Positions 61,983-64,000 of a stretch of DNA of 64,000 nucleotides are shown piece by piece (positions within the stretch are counted from its first letter, which is position 1; each line of letters begins with the position of its first letter). Below the pieces are notes generated by a model. It saw only the letters and a list, made by a program, of their open reading frames with translations, had not been told where the DNA came from and ran no database searches. Location of the stretch: contig NZ_DYHZ01000008.1 in NCBI RefSeq assembly GCF_020723905.1, forward strand, positions 161,318 through 225,317, in the 5' to 3' direction. Position numbers and translations under genes: made by a program. The DNA is from Anaerolinea thermophila. GTDB lineage: Bacteria > Chloroflexota > Anaerolineae > Anaerolineales > Anaerolineaceae.

Positions 61983-63479
61983 TTAACGGGTTTGTGCTTG
62001 AATTTGACTTGCCTGATCTGAGCAGACACAGGCTTTCACAGACCGGTTTTGTCTGGTCAACCAGCCTTCGTAAGGCGCCGCGCCATTGCGGGCAATCCAT
62101 CCCTCCAGATTGAATGGGATAACCCCATCGGCGGGAATCCACTCACCGTTAAATTTGCGGGCAATGTGAACATGCGTTCCGGTAGCCCTTCCGCCTTCGC
62201 AGGAAGGTTTTCCAATCGGGTCACCCGCTTGCAGTTCGCTTCCCAGCGGCGCTTTACCGTCTGAGGCTATGTGCAGGTAAAAGATCACCCAGCCGGTGCG
62301 TTCGTCGCCGTCTCCATCCAGGTCCAGTACAGCGATTCCCGTCCCGGTGCGCACAATTTTCCCGCTGGCAACCGCGGTAGCAAATTCTTCGGTATCCGAG
62401 CATCCGCCAACCACAGAAGGGGGAGCAAAGTCCAGCGCGGCAAAGGGTTCGCCTTCTCCCCAGGCGGTATGAGGACCGCCCGTAAATGACCAGGATTTAC
62501 CTGCGCCAAATGGAAGGCTCAGTTCGGGCTGACGCAAACTACCCGGAATGTGAGGCTCGCTTGTCCAGGGATCTCCAAACAACTGTTGATAGGTTCGGGC
62601 AAACCCTTCGGAAGAAATGGCAATTCGATAACCCTCGATTGTTAGCCGGCGGGCAAAATAAACCTGTAAAGCCACCGTGGCTGCATTTTGCCAGGGATCC
62701 GGGCGCTCCAGTTGTCCATCCGGCAGGGTAATCTCCAGACGGCGCTGCCGCCAGGTGTAATACTGCTGATTGAGAAAATTGGCTGTCCATGCCAGTTGCC
62801 GGTAAAGTCCTCGATAGGAAATATCCTCTTCTCCCAGCGGATACGCATCTAGACCTTCGGGCATTCTGGGATTGGTTAAAGCGCCTAACTGATATTCCAG
62901 AATGGCGAGCAGTACTCTGGGACTGATGGAGTAGTTATTTGCCACGTATTCGACAATTTCTGCGCCGCTTCTTTCACGATCGGCGACATACTCGCTGTAA
63001 AAACGCAGCCAGCCAGGCTGAAGAAGGACAAATTTCTGAGTGTCAAAACCGATCAGCGCAGGTCCATTGACAAAGTGACTGTCCGGAAGAATCTGGTATG
63101 GACTTCCCCACAGGGGTTGATAGTAAATGGGGATTTTCATGGGCATACCCGGTGGCATGGTGGTGGCATCGGCTGGAATGAAAGGATTGGCTTCCAGGAT
63201 TTCTTTGACAGTGGTGTTAAAATGTGCTGCAATTGCCGGTAGTGTATCGCCGGTTTGCGCCACATAATCCACCAGTTCCCCCGGTTGATAAACGGGCCGG
63301 GTTGGCATGGGAGTAGGGGTGTCCTGTGGCGCGTCTACAGGCTGTCCAGGCAGGTTCGCGGAATCTGAGAAGGACTGTGCCTGGCTGTTTTCGAGCGGAG
63401 CACAGGCGCTCAACAGGAATGTGCAGATCCATCCCATCAGGATGCCTGCAAACAGAAAACGTTTCCAGAAGTTTACCAC
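61983..63479 (-). CDS. LysM-M23 peptidase-family lipoprotein
   Basis: A 498-residue lipoprotein. Signal peptide with lipobox 'LLSAC', a Pro/Thr linker, a LysM domain (about 70-115: 'VAQTGDTLPAIAAHFNTTVKEILEANP', cited as 'TGDTLPAIAAHFNTT'), an all-alpha middle part (about 135-310), and an M23 endopeptidase-like domain (about 320-470) with 'PHTAWGEGEP' and 'ALDFAPP', 'FYLHIAS' and the HxH in 'GTHVHIARK'. It should cut or remodel peptidoglycan outside the cell. A calcium-loop-like 'DLDGDGDERT' sits within it. The start is GTG with no clear Shine-Dalgarno. Confidence 0.82.
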   Translation of the reverse strand: MVNFWKRFLFAGILMGWICTFLLSACAPLENSQAQSFSDSANLPGQPVDAPQDTPTPMPTRPVYQPGELVDYVAQTGDTLPAIAAHFNTTVKEILEANPFIPADATTMPPGMPMKIPIYYQPLWGSPYQILPDSHFVNGPALIGFDTQKFVLLQPGWLRFYSEYVADRERSGAEIVEYVANNYSISPRVLLAILEYQLGALTNPRMPEGLDAYPLGEEDISYRGLYRQLAWTANFLNQQYYTWRQRRLEITLPDGQLERPDPWQNAATVALQVYFARRLTIEGYRIAISSEGFARTYQQLFGDPWTSEPHIPGSLRQPELSLPFGAGKSWSFTGGPHTAWGEGEPFAALDFAPPSVVGGCSDTEEFATAVASGKIVRTGTGIAVLDLDGDGDERTGWVIFYLHIASDGKAPLGSELQAGDPIGKPSCEGGRATGTHVHIARKFNGEWIPADGVIPFNLEGWIARNGAAPYEGWLTRQNRSVKACVCSDQASQIQAQTR

Positions 63480-63511
63480 GGCAAGGATTATAACGCTTTA
63501 TAATCTTTTTC

Positions 63512-63949
63512 ATGAGAAATTGCAGGAAAGCCTTGCTGACACTTCTACTCGGTATTCTGCTCATCAATGCTGGGTGTAACCTGCCTTTCTCGGTTTTGCC
63601 TTCGATGTCCTCTGTGCCCAGACAGGAAATCCGGGCTATCGAGACGCTTCCTGCTCCTACCGCTTCTCCAACGTTGAATTTTAAACCTCAGCGGGTTACA
63701 GCAACCAAAACCCCTGTCCCACCCTTATTGCCATCCCCATCATCTCCTCCCTCTCCTCAGTTCTCCGATCAATCACTGGTTTTGATGCTGGATGATGGTG
63801 CAAACTGGCATGTCATGGTCAAGGAGGTCGAGGGTGAAGTGCTTTTTGAATGGCATTCTGATGAAATGATTCACCCTGCCTCAGTGGTTAAGATTGCGCT
63901 GGGGATGCTGGTGTTTCGTTTGCTGGAACAACAGGGAGGAGAGTCGTAA
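63512..63949 (+). CDS. Serine-hydrolase-like lipoprotein, truncated by a stop codon
   Basis: The frame gives 145 residues: a signal peptide with lipobox 'LLINAGC', a long Pro/Ser/Thr linker, and the beginning of a class-A beta-lactamase/PBP-like domain with 'HPASVVKIALGML', which contains an S-x-x-K motif (Ser-Val-Val-Lys). The stop TAA at 63947 comes about 20 residues after it, although the same frame is open again to the window's end. The catalytic Ser is thus followed by too little protein. It may be a pseudogene, a sequence error, or the true end of a short protein. The rest is outside the window. Confidence 0.6.
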   Translation: MRNCRKALLTLLLGILLINAGCNLPFSVLPSMSSVPRQEIRAIETLPAPTASPTLNFKPQRVTATKTPVPPLLPSPSSPPSPQFSDQSLVLMLDDGANWHVMVKEVEGEVLFEWHSDEMIHPASVVKIALGMLVFRLLEQQGGES

Positions 63950-64000
63950 CTGTCCCAAAGCTGGTGGGATTTGAAAAAAGAGCAAGCCCGGAGTAATATG

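Noticed and set aside
1..64000. Mobile elements, integrases, phage genes or rRNA
   Set aside because: None was found; no transposase or terminal inverted repeat was recognised and both tRNAs have intact flanks with no integrase nearby.

Overview
The window looks like chromosomal DNA of a Chloroflexota bacterium, most likely class Anaerolineae. This is inferred from style, not from any search: giant GAF-domain sensor genes in tandem, many Pro/Thr-rich lipoproteins, a secreted protein with a PRLYLPVV-type motif just after the signal peptide, a kinase-like early enzyme mix (PPi-type phosphofructokinase, class II aldolase) and no outer-membrane genes. Coding density is very high, genes often overlap by 4 bases, and no insertion sequence, phage gene, CRISPR array or rRNA is visible.

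Layout. 1-2.7 kb: two membrane glycosyltransferase-like genes meeting tail to tail. 2.7-6.7 kb: a DegS-like histidine kinase, a glycolytic pair (phosphofructokinase, aldolase) and a Nudix hydrolase. 6.6-13.4 kb, minus strand: an eight-gene run with two lipoproteins, a UDP-glucuronate decarboxylase-like epimerase, GtrA, a BchI-like AAA ATPase, a TPR protein, a URO-D family protein and RsmD. 13.4-16.8 kb: ScpB and RluB (plus), then PlsX and a NERD-like membrane protein (minus), and tRNA-Leu(GAG). 16.9-19.2 kb: a REC-GAF-kinase and an OmpR-like regulator, translationally coupled.

19.2-39.1 kb is the most unusual part: one tightly packed minus-strand operon reading, in order of transcription, two stand-alone receiver proteins, four membrane GAF/Cache sensor proteins that have no kinase domain, a ParA-type ATPase, a 1658-residue soluble PAS-GAF hybrid kinase with two receivers, a threonine-synthase-like PLP enzyme fused to a receiver domain, and an EamA transporter. 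The only histidine kinase core in the operon is in the hybrid kinase, so the sensors probably work through it. The receiver on the PLP enzyme suggests direct phosphorylation control of an amino-acid enzyme.

39.2-49.4 kb: HAD phosphatase, tRNA-Gly(CCC), a secreted protein and its membrane-anchored neighbour, DUF4349 and DUF3048 lipoproteins, a phosphoesterase, CoaBC and CoaX. 47.5-53.1 kb: a methionine operon (metH followed by a homocysteine methyltransferase-MTHFR fusion) behind a clear SAM-I riboswitch with its terminator. 53.2-60.6 kb, plus strand: a ferredoxin-like Fe-S protein, a small membrane protein, SelA, an M24 peptidase, TsaD, an ECF sigma factor with a soluble zinc anti-sigma factor, a zinc ribbon protein, a protein disulfide oxidoreductase and an OsmC-like protein; the last five look like a thiol-stress module. 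60.6-64 kb: an MFS transporter, a LysM/M23 lipoprotein and the start of a serine-hydrolase-like lipoprotein interrupted by a stop codon close to the window edge.
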